From positions 1,955,501-2,019,500 of the forward strand of contig NZ_CP142394.1 in assembly GCF_035930445.1 (NCBI RefSeq): a stretch of 64,000 bases of DNA, read 5' to 3'. Positions 25,883-34,168 of the stretch are shown here, piece by piece. The position numbers were made by a program, and so were the translations under genes. The notes under the pieces are model-generated. The model was not told the origin of the DNA. It made no database searches and saw only the letters and a list, made by a program, of their open reading frames with translations. Position 1 is the stretch's first letter. Each line of letters opens with the position of its first letter. The DNA comes from Sphingopyxis chilensis. GTDB lineage: Bacteria > Pseudomonadota > Alphaproteobacteria > Sphingomonadales > Sphingomonadaceae.

Positions 25883-27034
25883 ATGCGTCCCGAGGGCGGT
25901 GAATCGACGTTGCCGCTGCGGCGCGACTGGACGGGCTGGTTGTTCGTCCTGATCGCCGTCGTGGCGATCGGCGCGGTCCTTTACGCCAATGGCGAAAAAA
26001 ACGGCGCGCGTTATATGGCGCGTCCGCACCCCGTCGCCCCGCCCGCCGACGTCGTGCCCGAGGCACCGCCGATGGTGCTCGCGCCGGTTACCGAATCCGA
26101 CGCGCGCGCGCAGAATGCGAAGATCGCGCTCGTGACCAAGGGCTTCGTCGCGCCGCGTCCCTTCGTCTATGCTGGCGGCGGCGATGCCAAAGCCCGCGCG
26201 CGCGACTGTCTTGCCGCCGCGATGCTCTATGAAGCGGGCGACGATGCCAAGGGACAGCAGGCCGTCGGCCAGGTCGTGATCAACCGCGCGCGTCACCCCG
26301 CCTTCCCCAAATCGATCTGCGGCGTCGTGTTCCAGGGTTCGGAGCGTGTGACCGGCTGCCAGTTCACCTTCACCTGCGACGGCGCCCTGAACCGCCGCTA
26401 TTCGGACGCGGCGTGGCAGCGCGCACGGAACAACGCCGACCTGATGCTGTCGGGCGGCACCTATCCCGCCATCGGCCTTGCCACCCACTATCACACCGAC
26501 TGGGTGCGCCCCTATTGGAGCGACAGCCTCGAGAAGATCGCGATCGTCGATACGCATCTCTTCTTCCGCTGGCCTGGCTATTGGGGCACGCCGGGCGCCT
26601 TCCGCGGCGCGGTGTCGGGCGACGACGGGCCGATTGCAAAGCTCGCGGCGCTCTCCCCGCTCCATGCCATCGCGCTCGGCCTGCCCACCGAAATCGCGCC
26701 CGTCGACGCCAATGCGGCGGTGGGCGAAGCCCGCGTCGTCGTGGGCGCGGGCGAAACGGCCGGCCGCGACACCATCTACACCCAGCTCGACCGCAAGGCG
26801 GCGCCCGAAAGTTTCGTGACGACCGCGCTCCGGCTGTGCGGCGACAAGCCCTATTGCAAGTTCATGGGCTGGACCAACCCGACCCTCAAACCCGACAGCG
26901 ACGCGATGAGCGATACACAGCGCGCGGCGATGAGCTTCTCCTACCTTCGCGACGACAAGGCGGGATTCGAAAAGGCGTTGTGGAACTGTAGCGAATATAA
27001 GCGCGACGACGTGCGCCAGTGCATGAAGCGGTAA
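25883..27034 (+). CDS. Cell wall hydrolase, SleB/Hydrolase_2 family, membrane-anchored
   Basis: The 383-residue product has one N-terminal TM anchor (residues about 19-36), a Pro-rich linker, then a Hydrolase_2 (SleB) domain at about 108-235. Seen are AMLYEAG with the catalytic Glu, GQVVINRARHPAFP, CGVVFQGS and ATHYHTDWVRP. SleB-type enzymes are lytic transglycosylases or amidases of peptidoglycan. The C-terminal 150 residues are not assigned and contain paired cysteines. The anchor implies periplasmic action. It starts 9 bp after cysK. Confidence 0.88.
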   Translation: MRPEGGESTLPLRRDWTGWLFVLIAVVAIGAVLYANGEKNGARYMARPHPVAPPADVVPEAPPMVLAPVTESDARAQNAKIALVTKGFVAPRPFVYAGGGDAKARARDCLAAAMLYEAGDDAKGQQAVGQVVINRARHPAFPKSICGVVFQGSERVTGCQFTFTCDGALNRRYSDAAWQRARNNADLMLSGGTYPAIGLATHYHTDWVRPYWSDSLEKIAIVDTHLFFRWPGYWGTPGAFRGAVSGDDGPIAKLAALSPLHAIALGLPTEIAPVDANAAVGEARVVVGAGETAGRDTIYTQLDRKAAPESFVTTALRLCGDKPYCKFMGWTNPTLKPDSDAMSDTQRAAMSFSYLRDDKAGFEKALWNCSEYKRDDVRQCMKR

Positions 27035-27071
27035 GAGCAGCGTTCCGATCGTGACCGCTTTGAGGTGGAGA

Positions 27072-27152
27072 GGCGGACATTCCAGTCTCGAACCGGATAT
27101 CCCGTCCCGCTTGCGGGAGGGGAGAAGAACAGCCGCTACAGGTCGAAAACCG
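27072..27152. repeat. REP-like intergenic palindromic element (copy 2)
   Basis: The element has CCCGTCCCGC and its near complement GCGGGAGGGG around a short TT loop at 27101-27122, flanked by GCGGACATT on the left and GGTCGAAAACCGG on the right. The same left flank (GCGGACGTT), core and right flank (GGTCGAAAAC) occur around the palindrome at 6790-6855. It sits between the convergent wall-hydrolase and thioesterase genes; no T-run. Confidence 0.65.
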
Positions 27153-27160
27153 GTCCCATT

Positions 27161-27619
27161 TCAGGGAATCGCGTAAGTCACATTCGCCTGCCCGACGGGC
27201 CGGTCGGCATCGTCGGTCCATATCCGCACATCCATCACCGCGAGCCGCTTGCCAAGGCGCAACATGAACGCGTCGGCAAACAGGGGTCCTGGGCGGCATG
27301 GCCGCAGGAACTGGTAATTGAGCGCGCTCGTCACCGCCATCGCGACCGGACCGATATGCGCGAGGACGAGCGCATAGGCCGCCATGTCGGCGAAACCCAT
27401 CTGCGTCGGCCCAGAGATGAGTCCTCCGGGGCGCAGCGCCTTGTCGGTCGGGTCCATCCGCGCCTGCACATGGCCGGGCGCGGCGGAAACGACATGGCCG
27501 CGCGAGCCCGGCTCGGCGTGGGGGAAGGCATCACCGAGAAAAGCGTTGAGCGCGTCCGCGTCCATGCGGATCGCGCCCGATGATATCGGCGCCGAAACCG
27601 GTGCGGCCTTCCCCGCCAT
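27161..27619 (-). CDS. PaaI family thioesterase (hotdog fold)
   Basis: A 152-residue hotdog-fold protein. The helix and loop PGGLISGPTQMGFADMAAYALV corresponds to the PaaI-type active-site region, here with an Asp (FAD) where the acyl-CoA thioesterases keep an acid. Such enzymes hydrolyse acyl-CoA; substrate unknown. The ATG is 5 bp after the ettA stop, so it is co-transcribed with ettA. An internal ATG 54 bp later is a weaker alternative. Confidence 0.84.
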   Translation of the reverse strand: MAGKAAPVSAPISSGAIRMDADALNAFLGDAFPHAEPGSRGHVVSAAPGHVQARMDPTDKALRPGGLISGPTQMGFADMAAYALVLAHIGPVAMAVTSALNYQFLRPCRPGPLFADAFMLRLGKRLAVMDVRIWTDDADRPVGQANVTYAIP

Positions 27620-27624
27620 GCCGT

Positions 27625-29304
27625 TTAGCGAGACAGCTTCTTGTAGGTTGTCGCGTGCGGGCGCGTCGCGCCTTCGCCCAGACGGCGGATCTTGTCCTCC
27701 TCATAGGATTCGAAATTGCCTTCGAACCATTCGACATGGCTGTCGCCTTCGAACGCGAGGATGTGCGTCGCGAGGCGATCAAGGAAGAAGCGGTCGTGGC
27801 TGATGACAACCGCGCAACCCGCGAAATTTTCGAGCGCTTCTTCGAGCGCCGCGAGCGTTTCGGTATCGAGGTCGTTGGTCGGTTCGTCGAGCAGCAGCAC
27901 GTTGCCGCCCTGCTTCAGCATCTTGGCCATATGGACGCGGTTGCGTTCACCGCCCGATAGCTGCCCGACCTTCTTCTGCTGGTCGGTGCCCTTGAAGTTG
28001 AAGGCGCCGACATAGGCGCGCGTCTGCATCTCGTGCTTGCCGATATTCATCATGTCGTGCCCGCCCGAAATTTCTTCCCAGACATTCTTGTTCGGGTCGA
28101 GCGCGTCGCGGCTCTGATCGACATAGCCGAGGCGCACCGTGTCGCCGATCGAAACGCTGCCATTGTCGGGCTGTTCCTGCCCGGTGATCAGCTTGAACAG
28201 CGTCGATTTACCTGCACCGTTGGGGCCGATGACGCCAACAATGCCGCCCGGCGGCAGCGTGAAGGACAGGTCTTCGAACAATAGCTTGTCGCCATAGGCC
28301 TTCGAGATATTGCTGACCTCGATCACCTTGCCGCCGAGGCGTTCGGGAACCTGAATGACGATCTGCGCCTTGCCGGGCGCACGGTTTTCCTGCGCCTCGA
28401 CGAGCTGGTCGAACGATTTGATACGCGCCTTCGACTTGGCCTGGCGTGCCTTGGGCGACTGCCGGATCCACTCGAGTTCGTCCTTGATCGCCTTCTGACG
28501 GCCCTGATCCTCGCGCGCTTCCTGTTCGAGGCGCTTGCCCTTCTTTTCGAGGTAGGTCGAATAATTGCCTTCGTAGACGAAATAGCGGCCGCGATCGAGT
28601 TCGAGGATCCAGTTCACGACATTGTCGAGAAAATAGCGGTCGTGGGTGACGAGGATCACGTTGCCCGGATAATCGACCAGATGCTTTTCGAGCCAGGCGA
28701 CGCTTTCGGCGTCCAGATGGTTGGTCGGTTCGTCGAGCAGCAGGATCGAAGGTTTTTCGAGCAGCAGGCGGGTGAGCGCGATGCGGCGCTTTTCACCGCC
28801 CGACAGATTTTCGACGCTCCAGTCGCCCGGCGGGCAGCGCAGCGCCTCCATTGCGATTTCGAGCTGGTTGTCGAGCGTCCAGCCGTCGACCGCGTCGATC
28901 TTTTCCTGGAGCGTGCCCATTTCTTCCATGAGCGCGTCGAAATCGGCGTCGGCGGGCGGGTCGGCCATCAGCGCGCTGATCTCGTTGAAACGATCCATCA
29001 TGTCGGCAACCGGGCGCACGCCGTCCATGACATTTTCCTTGACCGTCTTGGTCGGGTCGAGCTGCGGCTCCTGCGCCAGATAGCCGACGGTGACCCCTTC
29101 GCCGGGCCAGGCTTCGCCGGTGAAATCCTTGTCTATGCCGCCCATGATCTTCATCAGCGTCGACTTGCCGGTGCCGTTCGGGCCGACGATGCCGATCTTG
29201 GCGTCGGGATAGAATTGCAGGCTGAGGTTGTTCAGCGTCGGCTTCTGCGCGCCGGGATAAGTCTTGGTCAGACCCTTCATCACGAAACTATATTGGGCGG
29301 CCAT
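27625..29304 (-). CDS. ettA: Energy-dependent translational throttle protein EttA (ABC-F ATPase)
   Basis: The 559-residue product is a soluble twin-ABC protein that binds the ribosomal E site and gates translation with the ATP/ADP ratio. Two Walker A motifs (GPNGTGKST, GPNGAGKST), two signature motifs (NLSGGEKRR, QLSGGERNR) and two Walker B motifs (LLLDEPTNHLD, LLLDEPTNDLD) are present. The start MAAQYSFVMKGLTK and the length match EttA rather than Uup or YheS, and the inter-domain linker is rich in Lys/Gln/Arg as expected. It leads a two-gene unit with the thioesterase. Confidence 0.96.
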   Translation of the reverse strand: MAAQYSFVMKGLTKTYPGAQKPTLNNLSLQFYPDAKIGIVGPNGTGKSTLMKIMGGIDKDFTGEAWPGEGVTVGYLAQEPQLDPTKTVKENVMDGVRPVADMMDRFNEISALMADPPADADFDALMEEMGTLQEKIDAVDGWTLDNQLEIAMEALRCPPGDWSVENLSGGEKRRIALTRLLLEKPSILLLDEPTNHLDAESVAWLEKHLVDYPGNVILVTHDRYFLDNVVNWILELDRGRYFVYEGNYSTYLEKKGKRLEQEAREDQGRQKAIKDELEWIRQSPKARQAKSKARIKSFDQLVEAQENRAPGKAQIVIQVPERLGGKVIEVSNISKAYGDKLLFEDLSFTLPPGGIVGVIGPNGAGKSTLFKLITGQEQPDNGSVSIGDTVRLGYVDQSRDALDPNKNVWEEISGGHDMMNIGKHEMQTRAYVGAFNFKGTDQQKKVGQLSGGERNRVHMAKMLKQGGNVLLLDEPTNDLDTETLAALEEALENFAGCAVVISHDRFFLDRLATHILAFEGDSHVEWFEGNFESYEEDKIRRLGEGATRPHATTYKKLSR

Positions 29305-29433
29305 GGGATCAAGCTCCGGTAGAGGCTGGGCCGCGGTCGTGCGGCCGGGAGAGTTGGGGGCCGGTTAGCGAATGGGGGCGCGGTTGGCAATCGGCGCTTG
29401 CGGCGCGCTGAATTGCCCCGCTAGGACAAAGGC

Positions 29434-30855
29434 ATGACGAACCCGATCCCCGCCCGCCTCCTCGCGCTCGCCGGTACGAGCCTTGCCCTCCTCTCAACGC
29501 CGCTGTCGGCGTCGATTCCGCCGCCACCGGGCGCCGCCGAGCTGGCGCAGCGCGGCGACGATATCGCCTGGTCGATCACCGAGGACCTCACGACCGAGAT
29601 CGGTCCGCGCATGGCCGGCACCGAAGCCGAGGCCGCCGCACGCCGCTGGGCGGTCGCGCGGCTGCAATCGATGGGTTTCTCCAATGTCCGCGACGAGCCT
29701 TTCGATATGCCGGTATGGGTGCGCGGCGAGGAGGATGCGTGGCTTACGAGCCCCTTCCTGCCGCAAAAGGTCGCGATCACCGCGCTCGGTACCAGCGCCT
29801 CGACCGGGGCCAAGGGCATTGAGGGCGACATCGCCTATTTCGAGAGTTTCGACGCGCTTGTCGCGGCGCCCGAGCGTCGGGTGAAGGGCAAGATCGTCTT
29901 CATCGATCACCAGATGGCGCCTGCGCAGGACGGCAGCGGCTACGGCTATTATGGCCGCGGCCGCTTCACCGGCGCCAATGTCGCGGCGAAGAAGGGCGCG
30001 ATCGCGACCGTCATCCGCGCGATCGGCACCGACGATCATCGGGTTCCGCACACCGGCGGCACCAATTTCGAGCCCGGCGTGAAGCCTATTCCCGCCGGCG
30101 CGATCTCGAACCCCGATGCTGACCAGCTCGTTCGCCAATGGAAGCGCGCGCAGCAGATGCGCAAGAGCGAGACCGAGATGGGCTATGTTCCCGAACCGCT
30201 GCGCATGAAGCTCGTCCTCACCCCGCAGAACCTCGGGACAAAACAGTCAGGCAATGTCATCGCCGAAGTTCCGGGCCGCGACCCCGCCGCGAGCCCGGTG
30301 GTCGTCGCCTGCCACCTTGACAGCTGGGATCTCGGCACCGGCGCGATCGATGACGCGGCGGGTTGCGCGATCGTCGCGGCCGCCGCCAAGCATGTAATGA
30401 CCGCCGGCCAGCCGCGCCGCACGATCCGCATCCTGTGGGCGGGCGCCGAGGAAGTCGGCGTGTTCGGCGGCAAAGCTTATTTCGAGAAGCACGGGACCGA
30501 AAAGCACGCGGTCGCGCTCGAATCCGATTTCGGTGCCGATCGCGTGTGGCGCATCGACTTCAAGCTGCCCGACAGCGCGACGGCGCTCGCCGACCGGCTG
30601 GCGGCCGCGGTGATGCCGTTCGGCGTCGTTCGCGGCAAGCAGGCAGCGAATGGCGGCGCCGACATCGGCGCGCTCGTCCAGGCCGGCGTCCCGGCGATCG
30701 ACCTGGCCCAGGATGGCACGCGTTATTTCGACCTGCACCACACGCCCGACGATACGCTCGACAAGATCGACCCTGTTCAGTTGCGGCAAAATGTGGTGGT
30801 CTGGAGCGCGGTTCTGGCGATTCTCGCGAACAGCGCGGATAGCGAACTTCCGTGA
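29434..30855 (+). CDS. Exported M28 family metallopeptidase with PA domain
   Basis: The 473-residue product starts with a signal peptide (LLALAGTSLALLSTPLSAS). A protease-associated domain (about residues 130-260) precedes a zinc aminopeptidase core: VVACHLDSWDLGTGAIDDAAG supplies the first His and bridging Asp, WAGAEEVG the catalytic Glu pair, LESDFGAD another ligand and DLHHTPDDTLDKI the last His. Acts in the periplasm or outside, trimming N-terminal residues from peptides. AGGA lies upstream of the ATG. It diverges from ettA with a 129-bp gap. Confidence 0.92.
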   Translation: MTNPIPARLLALAGTSLALLSTPLSASIPPPPGAAELAQRGDDIAWSITEDLTTEIGPRMAGTEAEAAARRWAVARLQSMGFSNVRDEPFDMPVWVRGEEDAWLTSPFLPQKVAITALGTSASTGAKGIEGDIAYFESFDALVAAPERRVKGKIVFIDHQMAPAQDGSGYGYYGRGRFTGANVAAKKGAIATVIRAIGTDDHRVPHTGGTNFEPGVKPIPAGAISNPDADQLVRQWKRAQQMRKSETEMGYVPEPLRMKLVLTPQNLGTKQSGNVIAEVPGRDPAASPVVVACHLDSWDLGTGAIDDAAGCAIVAAAAKHVMTAGQPRRTIRILWAGAEEVGVFGGKAYFEKHGTEKHAVALESDFGADRVWRIDFKLPDSATALADRLAAAVMPFGVVRGKQAANGGADIGALVQAGVPAIDLAQDGTRYFDLHHTPDDTLDKIDPVQLRQNVVVWSAVLAILANSADSELP

Positions 30856-30910
30856 CGGTTACGGATAAATGACAGATTCCCGCCCGCACCGGCCATCTCA
30901 ATTATTTTTG

Positions 30911-30938
30911 TTGACGATTCACGCGGAACAGCTAAATC
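30911..30938 (+). promoter_or_regulatory. Candidate promoter of the Ala-rich lipoprotein gene
   Basis: TTGACG at 30911-30916 matches a -35 box and TAAATC at 30933-30938 is a weak -10 at 16-bp spacing, within an AT-rich stretch and about 65 bp before the ATG at 31003. Plausible, not proven. Confidence 0.35.
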
Positions 30939-31002
30939 CCGCCGCTCGCGGTACGGGAAGTTTTCCCGGACGCGGAAAGGCATTTTAGGGAGCCCACACA
31001 TC

Positions 31003-31287
31003 ATGAAGAAATTTGCTGCTATCGCCGTTGCTGCCAGCATGTTCGCCCTCGCCGCTTGCGGTGAAAAGGCTGCTGAAGAAGCCACCACCGAAGCTCCGGC
31101 TGCTGAAGCTGTTGCTGAAGAAGGCGCTGACGCCGCTGCTGCCGGCGCCGAAGCCGCTGCCGCTGGTGCCGACGCTGCTGCCGCTGGTGCCGAAGCCGCT
31201 GCTCCGGCCGACGCCGCTGCCGCTCCGGCCGACGCTGCTGCTGCTCCGGCTGACGCCGCTGCCGCTCCGGCCGAAGAAACGAAGTAA
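31003..31287 (+). CDS. Small Ala-rich repetitive lipoprotein
   Basis: A 94-residue protein with a lipoprotein signal (lipobox ALAAC, Cys19) and a mature part made almost only of Ala, Glu, Asp, Pro and Gly. It contains tandem units: AGADAAA/AGAEAAA three to four times, then APADAAA about three times. The mature chain is strongly acidic and probably unstructured or helical, tethered to a membrane. No enzyme motif exists. AGGGAG precedes the ATG, a candidate promoter lies upstream and a strong terminator follows, so it is a single-gene transcript, perhaps highly expressed. Confidence 0.8.
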   Translation: MKKFAAIAVAASMFALAACGEKAAEEATTEAPAAEAVAEEGADAAAAGAEAAAAGADAAAAGAEAAAPADAAAAPADAAAAPADAAAAPAEETK

Positions 31288-31325
31288 GTCGCAGCCCTTC
31301 GGGGCGTTGACCGAAACGAAAAAGG

Positions 31326-31358
31326 GACGGTCTTCCTTCGGGAAGGCCGTCTTTTTTT
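31326..31358 (+). terminator. Rho-independent terminator of the Ala-rich lipoprotein gene
   Basis: GACGGTCTTCC / GGAAGGCCGTC form an 11-bp stem (one G-U pair) around a TTCG tetraloop, followed by seven Ts. It lies 38 bp after the stop codon and is the clearest intrinsic terminator in the window. Confidence 0.92.
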
Positions 31359-31447
31359 GTGCCCGCGCGCACCTTGCCGTCCCGCCGGCCGCCTTGTCGG
31401 CGTCGCGAAGATATGAGAAACCCGCCCGAACGGGAGGATAGCGCGCG

Positions 31448-32734
31448 ATGGCAAAAGGGGCCGTGACCATGCCGGGCAAGCGGCTCGTCCTCCTGCTCGA
31501 CGGCACCTGGAACAGCTCCGAGGACAATACGAGCGTCTGGCGGCTGAGCCAGCTCGTCGCACCGCGGGACGCGGCGGGCGTTGCGCAGCTTTGCTATTAC
31601 ACCGCCGGGGTCGGCACCCCGCGCGGCGAGCGCATCCGGGGCGGTGCGCTTGGCTATGGCCTCGATCGCGACGTCATCGGCGCCTATCGCTGGCTGATGG
31701 GCCACTATGATCAGGGCGACCAGATCTTCCTCTTTGGCTTCAGCCGCGGTGCCTTCACCGCACGCAGCGTTGCGGGAATGATCGCACGTTGCGGGCTGCT
31801 CCGCCCCGGTTCGCCGCTTTCGGTCGAGGAACTTTACGAACGCTACCGGCTCGACGACAAGGCGCCCTCCTTCGTCGAACTGCACCAGACGAAAAACCTG
31901 CCGCCCGCGGAAAAGCGGCTGCTGCGCCACTCGCGGCGGGTGCCTATCAAGATGATCGGCGTCTGGGACACCGTCGGCGCACTCGGCATTCCGTTCGGCA
32001 ATACTCCGGGGATCAGCCGTCGGCGCTTCGGCTTTCACAATACCCGGCTATCGGCAATTTTCGAGCATGCCTATCATGCCCTCGCGCTCGACGAGCATCG
32101 CGCGGCCTTCGCGCCGACGCTCTGGACCCGCTTCACGCCCGCCACACCCGACCCGCCGGGCAAGCGCCGCGTCCGGCCGACGATCGTCGAGCAACGCTGG
32201 TTCGCGGGCGCCCACGCCAATGTCGGCGGCGGCATCGCCGGCGACGACCTGCCGCAGCTTCCGCTCGCGTGGCTGATGAAAAAGGCCGGCGCCCTGGGCC
32301 TCGCCTGGCGCGGCGAGGTCGTTCCCACGGGCTATGAGATCGCCGCGCCGATCAACGACAGTTTCAAAAGCTTCCTGTGGGGTTTCTATCCCGCCCTCAA
32401 ATTCTGGCGCCGCTTTCACCGCCGAATTGCCGCCCCCGCCGTCGAGGACGACAAAGGGTCGTGGCTGAGCGTCAACGAAACAATCGACGCCAGCGTCTTC
32501 GACCGCTGGCGCAAATTGACGGGCTACGCTCTTCCCGGCCCCAAGCCTCGCCGCAAGGTTGCGGATTATCGTCCCAAGGACCTCCAGCGCTGGGCGGCCG
32601 AGCTCGGCGTTGAACCGGGCAAGTTGCTTGGAACGGTCGATGCGCGAACGGGCGCAGTGATCGAGCCGCCGACGCCGCCCAAACGCCGCGCGCCGCGAAG
32701 CTCTCAGCTCGCGAAAAACAAGGGCACGCGATGA
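31448..32734 (+). CDS. DUF2235 alpha/beta hydrolase (T6SS phospholipase-like family)
   Basis: The 428-residue product belongs to DUF2235, a family containing type VI secretion phospholipase effectors and many uncharacterised hydrolases. It opens with KRLVLLLDGTWN, has the nucleophile elbow FLFGFSRGAFTARS (Ser99), and VKMIGVWDTVGALG-type sequence (here IKMIGVWDTVGALG). No signal peptide, TM helix, VgrG or PAAR partner is present, so secretion is not indicated. The last ~30 residues are basic. GGGAGGA precedes the ATG. The stop overlaps the next start (ATGA), tying it to the metallo-beta-lactamase-fold gene. Confidence 0.88.
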   Translation: MAKGAVTMPGKRLVLLLDGTWNSSEDNTSVWRLSQLVAPRDAAGVAQLCYYTAGVGTPRGERIRGGALGYGLDRDVIGAYRWLMGHYDQGDQIFLFGFSRGAFTARSVAGMIARCGLLRPGSPLSVEELYERYRLDDKAPSFVELHQTKNLPPAEKRLLRHSRRVPIKMIGVWDTVGALGIPFGNTPGISRRRFGFHNTRLSAIFEHAYHALALDEHRAAFAPTLWTRFTPATPDPPGKRRVRPTIVEQRWFAGAHANVGGGIAGDDLPQLPLAWLMKKAGALGLAWRGEVVPTGYEIAAPINDSFKSFLWGFYPALKFWRRFHRRIAAPAVEDDKGSWLSVNETIDASVFDRWRKLTGYALPGPKPRRKVADYRPKDLQRWAAELGVEPGKLLGTVDARTGAVIEPPTPPKRRAPRSSQLAKNKGTR

Positions 32735-34002
32735 GCATCGACAGCATCGATTATCGGTATCACGCGGTGGGTCAGGGTCTCTTCGCATCCGGCGCGCTGG
32801 TAGAACGGGGGCCGATGCGCGCGCGCTTCCGCTGGGTTTATGATTGCCGCACCGTGTCGGGGAACCAGCTCGTCATCGACGGTATCAACGATATGGCCTC
32901 GCTCAATGATAGCAGGCAGCGTCTCGATCTCGTCACCATCTCGCATTTCGACAAGGATCATATCAGCGGCCTTGCCGAGCTGCTGGGGCATTTCCCGGTA
33001 GATACGCTTATGCTTCCCTATGCGACGCTGGCCGCCCGGCTGGCGCTCGCTTTCGCGCAGGGCGTCACCTCGTCCGATCCCGTCTTCCGGCTGTTCGCCG
33101 ATCCGGTCGGCTATATCCGGGCACTGGATGGAGGGCGGCGGATCGGCCGTATCCTCTTCGTCCCGCCCTCCGACGGCGAGGCAGTGCCGCCGCCGCCCGA
33201 CGCACCGGAGGAGATGCCGGGGATCGACGGCGAGGAAGGCGATTTCGAATTGCGGCTCGATACCGAGGCGCTCGGCGATACAGAAGCGTCAGAATTGATG
33301 ATCGATGGCGATGCTGACCAAAGTCCGCGGGCGGAGTTGCTGCGGCGCGGCGGGCGATTGCGGGTCGAGGGGCTATGGGAGTTCGTGCCCTATAACAACG
33401 CCGACCTGCTGCCACCCGATCTTGAGGATTTCGCCCGGGCCGTGGGCATCCTCCGAGAGGAACTTTTGGCGGCGGCGGCGGCCTGGCGGGCGGGCCAGGG
33501 CACGCCCGGCAGTGTCCACACCGCGGTCGCGACGTTGAAACTCTGTTACGATGCCCGATTTGGCTCCGACGCCGTAGCGCGAAATTTGATCTCGCTGTTC
33601 CTCTATGCGGGCCCGCTTCCCGGATTGCGTCTTCACGACCGGAACAGCCTTGTCGCTTATCAGCCGGGAAATCATCGTCACTGGGACCACCCTCGACGCG
33701 TCGCGCAGCTATTCTCGGGCGACGGCTACCTCGACAGTCGCGAGCGACTCGATGCGCTTGTGCGGCATTTTTCGGAAGTACGGATCGACCGGGTCGGCAT
33801 CTTCCAGGTCATGCATCACGGGGCCGGCCGTAACTGGCACAAGGGCGTCGCCGGACGGCTGGCCCCGTTGATCAGCGTCTTTTCGTCCGACCCGGAACGT
33901 GGGAACACATATCATCCAAAGGCAGACGTACTGCGCGACTTCTGGTCTTACGGACCGACACAGGTGGACCTGCGCTCGAGCCTGCACGTCGAAGTCGGCT
34001 AA
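32731..34002 (+). CDS. ComEC-like metallo-beta-lactamase-fold hydrolase
   Basis: A 423-residue soluble protein with the metal-binding set of ComEC/Rec2-type MBL domains: ISHFDKDHISG (H72, D74, D76, H77), an FSGDG Asp motif around residue 330, MHHG (H362-H363) and GNTYHP (H395). An acidic insert (about residues 150-200, rich in Glu/Asp/Pro) interrupts the fold. There is no TM channel, so it is not a DNA-uptake protein; stand-alone members are suspected nucleases or phosphodiesterases. Coupled by a 4-bp overlap to the DUF2235 gene. Its target is unknown. Confidence 0.82.
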   Translation: MSIDSIDYRYHAVGQGLFASGALVERGPMRARFRWVYDCRTVSGNQLVIDGINDMASLNDSRQRLDLVTISHFDKDHISGLAELLGHFPVDTLMLPYATLAARLALAFAQGVTSSDPVFRLFADPVGYIRALDGGRRIGRILFVPPSDGEAVPPPPDAPEEMPGIDGEEGDFELRLDTEALGDTEASELMIDGDADQSPRAELLRRGGRLRVEGLWEFVPYNNADLLPPDLEDFARAVGILREELLAAAAAWRAGQGTPGSVHTAVATLKLCYDARFGSDAVARNLISLFLYAGPLPGLRLHDRNSLVAYQPGNHRHWDHPRRVAQLFSGDGYLDSRERLDALVRHFSEVRIDRVGIFQVMHHGAGRNWHKGVAGRLAPLISVFSSDPERGNTYHPKADVLRDFWSYGPTQVDLRSSLHVEVG

Positions 34003-34053
34003 ACGGCTGGCAGGCGTGGATCACGCCAGCAGCGGCGCTGCTACCCGAAGGAT

Positions 34054-34132
<79 letters not shown>

Positions 34133-34168
34133 ACGCTGGGGCGCCTTAGACAGATGGCGCGCCCAAGT

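Noticed and set aside
31448..32734. DUF2235 protein as a secreted T6SS effector
   Set aside because: No VgrG, PAAR, Hcp, chaperone or immunity gene adjoins and there is no secretion signal.
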